Assembly: GCA_964020155.1 (NCBI GenBank)
Contig: OZ026562.1
Coordinates: forward strand, 4,704,580 to 4,768,579
Length of the DNA: 64,000 bases
Direction of reading: 5' to 3'
From: Chondrilla cf. caribensis
Taxonomy: Eukaryota; Porifera; Demospongiae; Chondrillida; Chondrillidae
Position 1 is the stretch's first letter, and each line of letters begins with the position of its first letter. Under the pieces are notes generated by a model. That model was given only the letters and a program-made list of their open reading frames with translations, made no database searches and was not told where the DNA came from. Position numbers and translations under genes: made by a program. Positions 1 through 12,250 of this stretch are shown piece after piece.

Positions 1-11
1 CTCCTTCACAG

Positions 12-3000
12 GTGACCGCGTACGTGTGCTGAGTGCTAACAAACGCTCTGCGCTCCTACAAGTTGTCAGTGGACCCAACAGTGGGTCGCAGTATGAGATC
101 ACTCTGGTACCTCGTGCTAAAGATGTACCAAGGAAGGTCCTTCTGATGACTGGGTCTCTGATCAGTGTGGCTGGTCTAGTACCAGACACGGACTATGAGG
201 TGTCCGTTTCTAGCATGAGGGGTGGAGTCAAGGGGCCTCCTGGACCAACCACAATATTGACCACACATCCCGACAGTGAGTGACAGACGAAGCCTTGCAA
301 TCAGTAGTACAGTTCAGTACAGAGTTGTAGCCTGCACCTTCAAAGCTGCACACACACAGAAAGCAACCATTCTTCCACTACATTCAAATCTTGTGTTTCA
401 TGCCACTCTACTAGTACCATCTGGACCTCCTCAGAACTTGAAGGTGTCTGACTGTGGGGCACACTACTTTCAGTTGATATGGCAACCCCCCGCCCCCAGT
501 GATATCAACGACCGTGATGGAATCCGCAAATATACACTTTACCTTGATAAGAAGTACATTAACACGACATCAGATATGGAGTACACGTTTGATGGACTGA
601 AGAAGAACAGAACATACTTTGTTGAGGTCCTGGCAGAGAATGATCAAGGCATTGCTAACAGAAATCACGCAGCGAGGAGGATGGTGACCACACTGGACAA
701 GAGAAGTGAGTCACCTCAAGCACACCAATACACACAATGATGGGAGCACACACACACCTTGGTCACAGCACTGCTGGTGAACACCCTTGTGTTAACAATC
801 TAAAGTGATGAGGGGTGTGTGGTGGGCGTGTCACTCCTCATCCCCACAGTATTCTGGATGCAGCACAGAGGGGTGTGTGGTGGGCGTGTCACTCCTCACC
901 CTCACAGTACTCTGGATGTAGCACAGAGGGGAATGTGGTCGGCGTGTCACTCCTCACCCTCACAGTACTCTGGATGTAGCACAGAGGGGGATGTGGTGGG
1001 CGTGTCACTCCTCACACACACAATACTCCGGATGCAGCAGAGGGGTGTGTGGTGGGCGTGTCACTCCTCACCCTCACAGTACTCCGGATGCAGCAGAGGG
1101 GGATGTGGTGGGCGTGTCACTCCTCACACACACAATACTCCAGATGCAGTACAGAGGGGTGTGTGGTGGGCGTGTCACTCCTCACACACACAATACTCCA
1201 GATGCAGTACAGAGGGGTGTGTGGTGGGCATGTCACTCCTCACCCACACAGTACTCCGGATGCAGCAGAGGGGTGTGTGGTGGGCGTGTCACTCCTCACC
1301 CACACAGTACTCCGGATGCAGCACAGAGGGGGATGTGGTGGGCGTGTCACTCCTCACCCTCACAGTACTCCGGATGCATCACAGAGGGGGATGTGGTGGG
1401 CGTGTCACTCCTCACACACACAGTACTCCGGATGCAGCACAGAGGGAGATGTGGTGGGCGTGACACTCCTCACCCTCACAGTACTCCCTTCACACCTCAC
1501 TACACCATATCCCTTTGATCCAGTGAACCAGGACTAGCGTCTGGTGCTGCACAAACATGCACCCATACACTGCCCTGCAGCTGTAGTGGTTCTGGTCATA
1601 CACCATTTAACTCGTCTTAGACGGTTTCTCATCAGCAGCTGCTGGTAGCAGGCAGCCCCTAACAATGGGGTATATTACAGATGATCCAATTATATCCATC
1701 TTAGATCGAGTTTCATGTAACTTATATTGTGTTTGCACATAGGTGGCTTTGTTACCACGGAAACCTCTCAAAAGCCATCCACCTCAGTCCACTTGGAGAC
1801 CGGTCAGTCCAACTGACGTCCTCGGCTGATGTCCTTATAAGGTAATGATGGTTGCTAAGCCTAACCAATGGTAACTACCCCAATTTTAGGTAACACTGAA
1901 GACAATTTGATACAGTCCACAACTACAACAATACCACCATCAGCAGCAGCACCATCACCATTAGCAGCACCATCACCATCAGCATCATCAGCAGCAGTGT
2001 CATCACCATTACCATCAGCAGCATCATTCTCAACTGGAGCATCAACATTATCAGCCCCATCGTCAACATCAATTTCACCCTCAATCTCTTCCACACCACC
2101 ACTACCATCCACACCACTACAACCATCACCATCACCACTAACATCAACAACATTGCTATCATCAACAGCACTGTCACCATCACCATCAACACTGACATGT
2201 AAACAAGGTGAGTTGATACTATTTTTAGACATGATGTCAGAATATATCACAAAACTACATCCATTCAGGTACTTTCCCCAGTATGGTGAGACTACTGACA
2301 ACAAACAGTTACACGATAAGCTATCTGGTACTTCCCCCTCCCAACACCTTGGTCCAATATCGGGTGCAATTCATACCCACAATCAGCGTTCTTCCCACGA
2401 TTGAGGCCAAGGTGACCAGTTCCATCACCGTCCAGTCTGGGGTCATTCCGGATGTGGACTACAGGATTGTGGTTACCAGGGAGTCCAGTAGTGAGGAGTG
2501 GTGTCCCTACACCGCTACCACCACTACACCACCAGACAGTGAGTGGGGCAATAGGGACCAGGGGCATCACATGCACTACACACAGTACACAGTACACACT
2601 GTACACATAGTACACACAGTACATACAGTGCAGACAGTACACACAGTACACACAGTACACACTGTACACATAGTACACACAGTACACACAGTACGCACAG
2701 TACATACAGTACACACTGTACATACAGTACACACAGTACACACAGTACACACAGTACATACAGTACACACATGTACACTTGTCTTCTGTATTAGAGCCTG
2801 GAGGACCACCTCAGAACATAAGAGTGACTGATGTTGGACACACCCACATTGATATTACATGGGATTTACCCTTACCATCGGAGATCAATGACAGACACGG
2901 AATCAAGTCATATCGCATAATACTGAACAACACGGAAGTCGGGGAAACCTCCAATCGCTATTACTCCTTCACTAAACTCTTCCCGGGAAGTCAGCATCGT

Positions 3001-6000
3001 GTCAAAATATATCCCATCAATGATCAGGGGGTGGGGCGCATGGCCGGGACTATTACCGTGGAAACACTACCTCTACCAGGTTGGTCAACTAGACAATCCA
3101 CTCCAAATGCAATGATTGACGGTGTACTGTATCCTTGACTACAGACCCTGCCACCAGTGGAGATAGGTCTATTTATAGAACACCCGTTAGCAGTTCTATT
3201 TTTAGTAGCAGTGTTACATCTGCTGTGATAACATCAATTGATCTCACAAACAGAATATCATTACAAGGTAATTTGTGGACAATTATAGATTAAATTGAAT
3301 TAATTGGTTATTAAATTAATTCCCTCCATGTACAGATCACTCCACAGTGTATACTTCCAGTGCACCAATGACAAGTCTTGAAACATTGCTATCATCATCA
3401 ACACCACTTCCAACATCAATGCTATCATCAACATCAATACTACCACCATCATTGACAAATACACTGTCGCCATCACCATTACCATCAATACTGCCGCCAT
3501 GTAAAAAAGGTGAGTCGATACTATTTTTAGACATGATGTCAGAATATATCACAAAACTACATCTATTTAGGTACTTTCCCCAGTATGGTGAGACTACTGA
3601 CAACAAACAGTTACACGATAAGCTATCTGGTACTTCCCCCTCCCAACACCTTGGTCCAATATCGGGTGCAATTCATACCCACAATCAGCGTTCTTCCCAC
3701 GATTGAGGCCAAGGTGACCAGTTCCATCACCGTACAGTCTGGGGTCATTCCGGATGTGGACTACAGGATTGTGGTTACCAGGGAGTCCAGTAGCAGGGAA
3801 TGGTGTCCCTTCACCGCTACCACCACTACACCACCAGACAGTGAGTGGGGCAATAGGGACCAGGGGCATCACATGCACTACACACAGTACACAGTACACA
3901 CCTGTGTACTGTGTACACACAGTACATACAGTGCAGACAGTACATACAGTACATACAGTACATACAGTACACACAGTACACACAGTACATAGAGTACACA
4001 CAGTACACACATGTACACACATGTACACTTGTCTTCTGTAATAGAACCTGGAGGACCACCTCAGAACATAAGAGTGACTGATGTTGGACACACCCACATT
4101 GATATTACATGGGATTTACCCTTACCATCGGAGATCAATGACAGACATGGAATCAAGTCATATCGCATAATATTGAACAACACAGAAGTCGGGGAAACCC
4201 CCAATCAGTATTACTCCTTCACTAAACTCTTCCCGGGAAGTCAGCATCGTGTCAAAATATATCCCATCAATGATCAGGGGGTGGGGCGCATGGCCGGGAC
4301 TATTACCGTGGAAACACTACCTCTACCAGGTTGGTCAACTAGACAATCCACTCCAAATGCAATGATTGACGGTGTACTGTATCCTTGACTACAGACCCTG
4401 CCACCAGTGGAGATAGGTCTATTTATAGAACACCCGCTAGCAGTTCTATTTTTAGTAGCAGTGTTACATCTGCTGTGATAACATCAATTGATCTCACAAA
4501 CAGAATATCATTACAAGGTAATTTGTGGACAATTATAAATTAAATTAAATTATTTGGCTATTAAATTAATCCCCTCCATGTACAGATCACTCCACAGTGT
4601 ACACTTCCAGTGCACCAATGACAAGTCTTGAAGCATTGCTATCATCATCAACACCACTTCCAACATCAATGCTATCATCATCACCATCAATACTACTGCC
4701 ATCATTGACAAATACACTGTCGCCGTCACCATTACCATCAATACTGCCGCCATGTAAAAAAGGTGAGTTGATACTATTTTTAGACATGATGTCAGAATAT
4801 ATCACAAAACTACATCCATTCAGGTACTTTCCCCAGTATGGTGAGACTACTGACAACAAGCAGTTACACGATAAGCTATCTGGTACTTCCCTCTCCCAAC
4901 ATCTTGGTCCAATATCGGGTGCAATTCATACCCACAATCAGCGTTCTTCCCATGATTGAGGCCAAGGTGACCAGTTCCATCACCGTCCAGTCTGGGGTCA
5001 TTCCAGATGTGGACTACCGGATTGTGGTCACCAGGGAGTCCAGTAGCGAGGAGTGGTGTCCCTACACTGCTACCACCACTACACCACCAGACAGTGAGTG
5101 GGGCAATAGGGACCAGGGGCATGACATGCACTACACACAGTACACAGTACACAGTACAAAGTAGATACAGTACACATAGTACACACTGTACATACAGTAC
5201 ATACAGTACACACAGTACATACAGTATACACAGTACACATAGTACGCACAGTACACATAGTACACACAGTATACAGTACACAGTATGCACAGTGCACACA
5301 GTACATGCAGTACACACAGTACACACGGTACACACAGTACACACAGTACATACAGTACATACAGTACACACAGTACGTACAGTGTACACAGTACACAGTA
5401 CACACAATGCACACAGTACATACAGTACACACAGTACACAGTACACACAGTACACACTGTACACACAGTACATACAGTACACACATGTACACTTGTCTTC
5501 TGTAATAGAACCTGGAGGACCACCTCAGAACATAAGAGTGACTGATGTTGGACACACCCACATTGATATTACATGGGATTTACCCTTACCATCGGAGATC
5601 AATGACAGACATGGAATCAATTCATATCGCATAATATTGAACAACACGGAAGTTGGGGAAACCCCCAATCGCTATTTCTTCTTCACTAAACTCTTCCCGG
5701 GAAGTCAGCATCGTGTCAAAATATATCCCATCAATGATCAGGGGGTGGGGCGCATGGCCGGGACTATTACCGTGGAAACACTACCTCTACCAGGTTGGTC
5801 AACTAGACAATCCACTCCAAATGCAATGATTGACGGTGTACTGTATCCTTGACTACAGACCCTGCCACCAGTGGAGATAGGTCTATTTATAGAACACCCG
5901 CTAGCAGTTCTATTTTTAGTAGCAGTGTTACATCTGCTGTGATAACATCAATTGATCTCACAAACAGAATATCATTACAAGGTAATTTGTGGACAATTAT

Positions 6001-9000
6001 AAATTAAATTAAATTATTTGGCTATTAAATTAATCCCCTCCATGTACAGATCACTCCACAGTGTACACTTCCAGTGCACCAATGACAAGTCTTGAAGCAT
6101 TGCTATCATCATCAACGCCACTCTCAACATCAATGCTATCATCATCATCACCATTGGCTGTACCTTCATCATTCACAACTCCACTGCTATCATCAAAACT
6201 ACCACTGATACCATCAACAGAAGTACTATCATCATCGATATCTCTACTGTCATCATCATCGATACCACCATCGGTACCATCATCAGAAGTACTATCATCA
6301 TCAACACCTCTGCCGTCATCATCAATACCACCATTGGTACCATCATCAGAAGTACTATCAGCATCAACACCTCTGCCGTCATCATCGATACCACCATCAG
6401 TACCATCATCAGAAGTACTATCATCATCAGCACCACTGCCGTCATCATCGATATCACCATCGGTACCATCATCAGAAGTACTATCATCATCAGCACCTCT
6501 GCCGTCATCATCAATATCCCCATCGGTACCACCATCAGAAGCACTATCATCATCAATACCTCTGCTGTCATCATCAATACCACCATTGGTACCATCATCA
6601 GAAGTACTATCAGCATCAACACCTCTGCTGTCATCATCGATACCACCATCAGTACCATCATCAGAAGTACTATCATCATCAACACCTCTGCCGTCATCAT
6701 CAATACCACCATTGGTACCATCATCAGAAGTACTATCAGCATCAACACCTCTGCCGTCATCATCGATACCACCATCAGTACCATCATCAGAAGTACTATC
6801 ATCATCAATACCTCTGCCGTCATCATCGATATCACCATCGGTACCATCATCAGAAGTACTATCATCATCAATACCTCTGCCCTCATCATCAATATCACCA
6901 TCGGTACCATCATCAGAAGTACTATCATCATCAATACCTCTGCCGTCATCATCAATATCACCATCGGTACTATCATCAGAAGTACTATCATCATCAACAC
7001 CTCTGCTGTCATCATCAATACCACCATCAGTACCATCATCAGAAGTACTATCATCATCAACACCTCTGCCGTCATCATCAATATCACCATCAGTACCATC
7101 ATCAGAAGTACTATCATCATCAACACCTCTGCCGTCATCATCAATATCACCATCAGTACCATCATCAGAAGTACTATCATTATCAACACCTCTGCCGTCA
7201 TCATCAATATCACCTTCGGTACCATCATCAGAAGTACTATCATTATCAACACCTCTGCCGTCATCATCAACATCACCTTTGGTACCATCATCAAAAGTAT
7301 CCTCACACTCACTATCATCAGATTATGTAGCGCTTTCAACAACATTCCTTACAAGATTACAAGGTAAATAATTTAAAAGATTAACTGATCAGATTCAATC
7401 TATAAAATATGTAATACTATGTGTAGTGTACTACCAATGTTATACTATGTTATACTATGTTATACATATATACTTCATCAACTTCTTGACCATAGATCCT
7501 ACCAGCAGTGGAGCTAGTTCTATTTATAGAAAAACAAAATTACATAGTTCTATTTTTAGCAGTGATATTACTGATGAGATGACACCAACTGATCTGTGAC
7601 AAGATCACCACAATATATTACCCTCTGATCTGAGGGTAATACATTGTGGATTATAGATTATATTGATTTACTCATTACTTATAATCAATTCCCTCCATGT
7701 ACAGATCACTCCACAGTGTACACTTCCAGTGCACCAATGACAAGTCTTGAAACATTGCTATCATCATCAACGCCACTTCCAACATCAATGCTATCATCAT
7801 CACCATCAATACTACTGCCATCATCGGCAGCACTGTCACCAGTCCCATCACCAGGAATACCGTCATCATCAATATTACTATCATCACCATCAGTACTACT
7901 GCCATCATTGACAGCACTGTCACCAGTCCCATCACCAGAAATACTGTCATCATCAACACTACTATCATCATCTGACATAAAACCTATCTCAACAATTCAT
8001 ATAATATCCGAAGGTAAATACAATAATGGCTGAAGATGCCATTGAGTTAATTAATCAATTTTCTTTTATGTGTAGCACAAACAACAGCATACACATCCAG
8101 TACACCTCTCCCAACGGTTTGTACCACGCCCCTTCCTGACACACCTCCAACATGTGAGTAACAACCCTCCCATAATCAAACCAATGAATCTAATTATCAC
8201 TACCCTCTCCCCCTTACAGTGGAATCACCGAATGTAAGAATCCTATCAATAACAACAAACACGATAACATGTTATATAACAACGTCGGATGGGAAACAGG
8301 TCCAATATGAGATCACACTGACACCACGAACACTCTCCCAATACATCAACACCACAGTCACAATGGTGAACACAAACAGCCCGAGTCTCATAGGGTTGGC
8401 ACCTGATGTGGGTTATGTGATGGAGGTCAGGTCAATACGAGGTTGTGAGCAGAGTGGAAGGGTCATTTTTGTTGTCAGGACTCTCAAGGATGGTGAGGAG
8501 CAGCATAACACTTTCATCATCACATGACTCACGTATACTTAAGTCCAGGGGTGGGACAGGGGTGGGACGGTACTGGTCTACTCCAATCCCCAATTTAACC
8601 AATAGTCCACATGTTAATGGACTATATGTACACCTTCTATTCAAAAATTCTGAATATTGCATGAGATATTGGGAAGGAGGAAATTCCCATGGAACCCCCC
8701 CTCGCTCTCCTTGTAATCTTCATTTTTGTACACATACTGTCCACTTGCATAGACCTTACAGGCTGACAACCACTGCTTAATCTCCCCTACAGTTCCCACT
8801 GGACCGCCGACAAACATTAGGATCGTACACCTTGAATCCAACCGAGCAGAGATCGCTTGGGACAGACCTCATCCAACACACGTCAATGACGTGAACGGGA
8901 TCAAAGCATATCGAGTGATATTGAACAATAATCGGACTGAACTCACAGTAAACAGTTCGATAGTGTACTTCGGTCTTGATCCCGACACACAATATCATGT

Positions 9001-9545
9001 GGAGGTTATTCCCATCAACTCTGTGGGCATCAGTGGAAGAAAATATGCTGGAAAATTCAATTTCACCACGTTGACAAAATGCAAGTCCTTACAATGCATG
9101 TTGCCTTGTGTACATGCACCCATAGGTTTATGTACGAGTACATTTGTTTGCATGTGCTTGCATGTGTGTACCCATACATGTCCACTTACACAAGCATGCA
9201 TTGGTGCTTTGAGGTCGTTTGAAACCTGGTAGTCTTGCAGAAATAACACCAAATGACACTGAAAATCCTTGTATGCTTGCAGTGTGTGACTTGGTGAAGG
9301 CGGAGCATCCTTCCTTCCACTATGGAAAAGACGGGAGGACCTACCTCTGCAAGGCGACATGGAACACCAACAAGTGTTCACTGACACGTGAAGGACCAGA
9401 GGGGGTGAACTGCCTCCCCACGATCAGCAGACTCTCCAATCTGCCGTTCCGATGCAGAGCTGTGAGGGGAGCCGGAAGAATAAAGCTACAGCTGAAGGTC
9501 CCTAAAGATATTGAATGCCAGCTTGTTCAGGCTGACACACCATAG
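12..9545 (+). CDS. Gene A: FN3 and Ser/Thr-rich extracellular protein with six-Cys tail (5' partial)
   Basis: I read 20 exons: 12-275, 415-705, 1890-2207, 2269-2538, 2795-3079, 3145-3267, 3336-3509, 3571-3840, 4045-4329, 4395-4517, 4586-4762, 4824-5093, 5509-5793, 5859-5981, 6050-7363, 7705-8013, 8076-8153, 8220-8492, 8793-9080, 9283-9545. Every junction is phase 1 and every internal exon is a multiple of three, giving about 1926 residues up to a TAG stop. The first exon opens on an acceptor, so the start lies outside the window. Exons alternate between a divergent FN3-like module (for example 2269-2538), a classical FN3 with the conserved Trp and Tyr (for example 2795-3079, P-x-N-I-R-V then I-T-W), and Ser/Thr/Pro stretches resembling a mucin stalk. 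The last exon encodes the six-Cys tail. No membrane segment is visible, so it is probably secreted. The function is unknown; a role in adhesion or matrix is inferred from the FN3 modules. Exon 9080 uses a GC donor. Confidence 0.8.
811..1490. repeat. Minisatellite, unit about 57 bp, in a gene A intron
   Basis: About a dozen imperfect copies of a unit containing GGTGGGCGTGTCACTCCTCA followed by CAGTACTC and GGATGCAGCA. Copies vary mainly in the CA-rich part and in a short deletion near the unit end. The array is open in several frames only because the unit length happens to suit it. It lies in the intron between the exons ending at 705 and starting at 1890. Confidence 0.9.
1743..1841 (+). pseudogene. 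Possible degraded Ser/Thr exon of gene A
   Basis: A 99-bp segment is bounded by an AG acceptor (1741-1742) and a GT donor (1842). It sits where the other cassettes carry the 123-bp Ser/Thr exon. In the required phase 1 it reads Thr/Ser-rich residues but meets a TGA. Skipping it keeps the frame from 705 to 1890. I interpret it as a dead cassette exon; similarity to the live copies is weak. Confidence 0.25.
2577..2775. repeat. (CACAGTACA)n array, gene A intron, cassette 1
   Basis: Nine-base tandem repeat CACAGTACA with variants (CATACAGTA, CACTGTACA) filling the intron between exons 2269-2538 and 2795-3079. It gives spurious open frames on both strands. Confidence 0.95.
3880..4020. repeat. (CACAGTACA)n array, gene A intron, cassette 2
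   Basis: The same nine-base repeat in the same intron position of the next cassette (between 3840 and 4045), but shorter. Length therefore differs between otherwise near-identical cassettes. Confidence 0.95.
5138..5490. repeat. (CACAGTACA)n array, gene A intron, cassette 3
   Basis: The longest of the three gene A copies of this nine-base repeat, about 350 bp, between the FN3 exons ending at 5093 and starting at 5509. Confidence 0.95.
6050..7363 (+). repeat. 1.3-kb coding exon of 63-bp (21-residue) Ser-rich repeats
   Basis: The exon opens with the same residues as the short Ser/Thr exons of the other cassettes (S-T-V-Y-T-S-S-A-P-M). It then runs into about 17 copies of a 21-residue unit of the form V-P-S-S-E-V-L-S-S-S-x-P-L-P-S-S-S-I-x-P-S. 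The DNA is built on TCA/ATC triplets. The frame stays open for 438 codons and starts and ends in phase 1, so it is coding. The product is a Ser/Pro/Val-rich, probably heavily O-glycosylated stalk. The antisense strand is also open because of the triplet composition; that frame is not a gene. Confidence 0.85.
7496..7604 (+). pseudogene. Broken copy of the 123-bp Ser/Thr exon
   Basis: After an AG acceptor (7494-7495) the sequence follows the conserved exon (D-P-T-S-S-G-A-S-S-I-Y-R). It then diverges, hits a TGA where the live copies read through, and lacks the AAG/GTAATT donor. The next Ser/Thr exon (7705-8013) is intact and splices in phase from 7363, so this copy is probably skipped. Confidence 0.6.
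9283..9545 (+). other. Six-Cys C-terminal domain exon of gene A
   Basis: The terminal exon encodes about 86 residues. Its cysteine spacing is C...Y-x-C-x(8)-C-x(10)-C-x(12)-C-x(19)-C, ending V-P-K-D-I-E-C followed by a short tail. The same pattern closes genes B, E, F and G. I do not recognise it as a named family. Confidence 0.75.
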
Positions 9546-10261
9546 ATATTTCATATCAGAGTATAATATGGACACACCATAAACGATACATCATTTAACT
9601 GATCTTACATGTTACACACATGGATAATATGGGAGTGATTGATTTAATGCAATATGCATAGATGTTGACGGCAGTATAACACAATGTGATTTAACACTTG
9701 CTACATACAACTCGAGCGTGTAATGCTTCTCCAACACCACTAACATGGCTTAGAAGATGGTGTCATTATGTCAGGCTACGCTAGATGAGGCTCTTCCGTG
9801 CATGGCACGAAGTATAGTCTGATTCCAGATTTAAACTACTTATTTTCTTTGAGTCTCTGTCGGCAGTTATAGGAAAAACAAGTCAGTACCTCCTCAGTAT
9901 GTATTTCGTCCGCCATGTTGCAGTTGATGACGTCATGCACGTGCACTTGTCTTGCTATCAGAGTATCTGTAGCAAACAGTCGTTGCCTGTAGTTGTATTG
10001 TCAATTTGAACTATAGTGAACAATAGTAATCATGTTTGTGTCTTGTGCTCGGTGTTTATACCTGACTCCACACCTAGAACACGGCCGAGTACATTGATTT
10101 GGAGACTGTAGTTGGGTGATCCTGCGATATTAGTATACTAACATAATACTAGGTGTGAACGTGGTTCAGGACCTCGCTACGTGAAGTATAATATGTCCGT
10201 ATTTTGCTGTATTATGTTTTTCTTTTTGAAATTGAGATCACATGGATAGATTGGATCATCA

Positions 10262-10296
10262 CAGGAATACTCCGTACACTGTGGGGAGTATTCCTG
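10262..10296. other. Perfect stem-loop, 12-bp arms
   Basis: CAGGAATACTCC and GGAGTATTCCTG are separated by 11 bases, immediately upstream of two AATAAA hexamers. Part of the left arm with its flank (GATTG-ATCAT-ACAGGAATA) recurs about 100 bp downstream near 10356. It may be a small mobile element remnant or an RNA hairpin; nothing decides between them. Confidence 0.5.
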
Positions 10297-10302
10297 ATTC
10301 GT

Positions 10303-10320
10303 AATAAACTTTCAAATAAA
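10303..10320 (+). terminator. Candidate polyadenylation signals
   Basis: Two AATAAA hexamers at 10303-10308 and 10315-10320. They could serve gene A, but its stop is about 760 bp upstream, so assignment is uncertain. Confidence 0.3.
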
Positions 10321-12243
10321 AAATTGTTTTGAAATTCAAATGATATACTATATAGATTGAATCATAACAGGAATAAAAAGAATTAGATCAATTTGAATGA
10401 AACAGGTAAAGTATGCCTGTTGTGCATGTGCATTATAAGATAATGGTTAAATTTCATGATCGGCACTCCAATTATAGTGTACTTCTGTAAGTCAAGGTGA
10501 ATGACTTAGATAGAAATTAAGACTTCTGTGTTATATCTTCTTGTGGGAGGTCAGCAATGGGAGAATGATGGAGACTGCTGGCAAAAAGGCCAAGGTGGTG
10601 CTGGCAGGTTTGAGCGGTTGGTGACAATTGTAATTGGCTGTATAACACTAGTTTCATACTGGTTAATTCTTTGAAAAGTTGCATGCTATTTTGCTGTTTG
10701 TTGCAAAAATGTAGAATATAGGTAAATTATTTGTTTCGTTGTAGTTTATCAAGTATAATGACTGCACATGTTGTGATATGTTTAATATGCATGACCTTTA
10801 TATCCACATTGACCACCTTGCTTTTGTATAATTGTTTATATTATAATAAGTGGTAATGCTTGGGCTATTAACATTTCTCCTATTTGTGAGCCAAGCCTTG
10901 TAAGCATTCTGGTACTGATCCAGATTGATTGTTTCTTTGGGAGTACTATTTGTGGAGAACCTTTGTCACAGTTTGCATGTTTTGTAACATGATGCATGGC
11001 CACATTTCTTGACAACTTGTGCAAAGAGATTGGTTCCACTGATTGGTTGCGGAACTTACTCATTACAGTATGTTTGCACAACTTCCACTTGTGTTCACTT
11101 GTGCTGCTTGTGCATGATGTGTGGATGCATGCATGATTCCTTTTGTAATTGTTCTGAGACAGCTGGACTCTCATATTGCATCAACTGTGTTTATGATTCT
11201 ATTTACAGTGGTTGATTGAAGTGTGTTCAGTGTATTATTGTATGTTTGTTAACGTGTGGTACGTATGTTTAGACATATTTATACATTTGATGCCATACCA
11301 AGAGCTACAGCTGTTGTACAACACTGCAAAGTGCTTAGCAAGAACAATCATCTCACATGAGGACAAAAATCCTTAGGGATCAGGTAAAAGGAAGATAATG
11401 GACACTGGCCATATGGATTGACGACGTCGGGTTAGTGTTAGTAGGTAGAGTTATGATTAATTGGGGTTAGATCTGGGATACTTTTTGACCTATAATATTT
11501 GGTTCAAAAAAGGATCCAAGATCTAACCCTACCCTTCTATGCATGCTCTACTACAGAGAGAGCATGACGCTAAGTGGATGTCATCAGTCCATATGGCCAG
11601 TAGGTCGGTTCATTTTACCTGATCCAAAGCCCTCTGTGCTGACGTCTTTCACATGAGAACCAGTCGTCTCTACAACGAGGAAAACGTTCCATTAGTGAGC
11701 AATTGAAACGCGTAGATTAGCCATCTTTTCGATTACGTAGATTGCACGTCATGTACAAATGTCTGCCAAGATGGACGTCACCATGGCTGACCAATTCGAG
11801 CTCCCGAACGACGAATTGACGAACCCCCTTTCGGCGCAATGGGGAATCGAAATTCTGTACGTAAAAACTTTGACAGCCTTCTTGATGATCGTTTTAAGCT
11901 TACCGACGGCGCCCGACCCGGAACACCCAGCCCCTGAGTCAAAGAAACGTGAGTGTCATTATTGTCCGTCTCTCGGCAACTGCTGCCGATCTTGACGAAA
12001 GTCTTCTACCTCCGTCTGTGACGCGTCCGTGCCCCCTTCCGACGGGAGGGACGGATCGAGACCAGTCGGTTGTGAACTCGTGGAATTTGCGCACAAAGAA
12101 AGTGCAAATGGGCCATAATTCCGCGAGTGTCCCGACGAAAAGCAATTAGATGCGTGGGCGACCAACTTTCGACTCGCTATGGACCGGAAACAATTAACCT
12201 CGCTAACGCTCGGTAATTATATTAGTAATGACATTGTGATGCC

Positions 12244-12250
12244 TATAAAT
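12244..12250 (+). promoter_or_regulatory. TATA-like box upstream of the orphan signal exon
   Basis: TATAAAT about 180 bp before the ATG at 12428, in a block that is shared in diverged form with the 5' flanks of genes C and D. Confidence 0.3.

Larger units (their letters stand above)
1890..5981 (+). repeat. Tandem exon cassettes of gene A (Ser/Thr, Ser/Thr, FN3-a, FN3-b)
   Basis: Gene A has amplified a block of about 1.25-1.45 kb with the order 123-bp Ser/Thr exon, about 175-bp Ser/Thr exon, 270-bp divergent FN3 exon, (CACAGTACA)n intron, 285-bp FN3 exon. Full copies run 3145-4329 and 4395-5793. A first copy (1890-3079) lacks a usable short Ser/Thr exon, and a fourth starts at 5859 and then diverges into a long repeat exon. 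Exons and introns are both nearly identical between copies, so duplication or homogenisation is recent. Differences are mostly single substitutions and intron repeat length. Confidence 0.9.

Noticed and set aside
819..1537. Overlapping long open frames on the plus strand
   Set aside because: They are translations of the 57-bp minisatellite in three frames, with no splice or homology support.
6173..7345. 390-codon antisense open frame (Met/Leu/Val-rich)
   Set aside because: It is the mirror of the TCA-rich coding repeat; no other exon or splice pattern supports a minus-strand gene.
11759..11995. 79-codon open frame starting M-S-A-K-M-D-V
   Set aside because: It lies in a duplicated 5' flank. 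The related copy at 14470-14600 does not keep the frame and no downstream exon fits.
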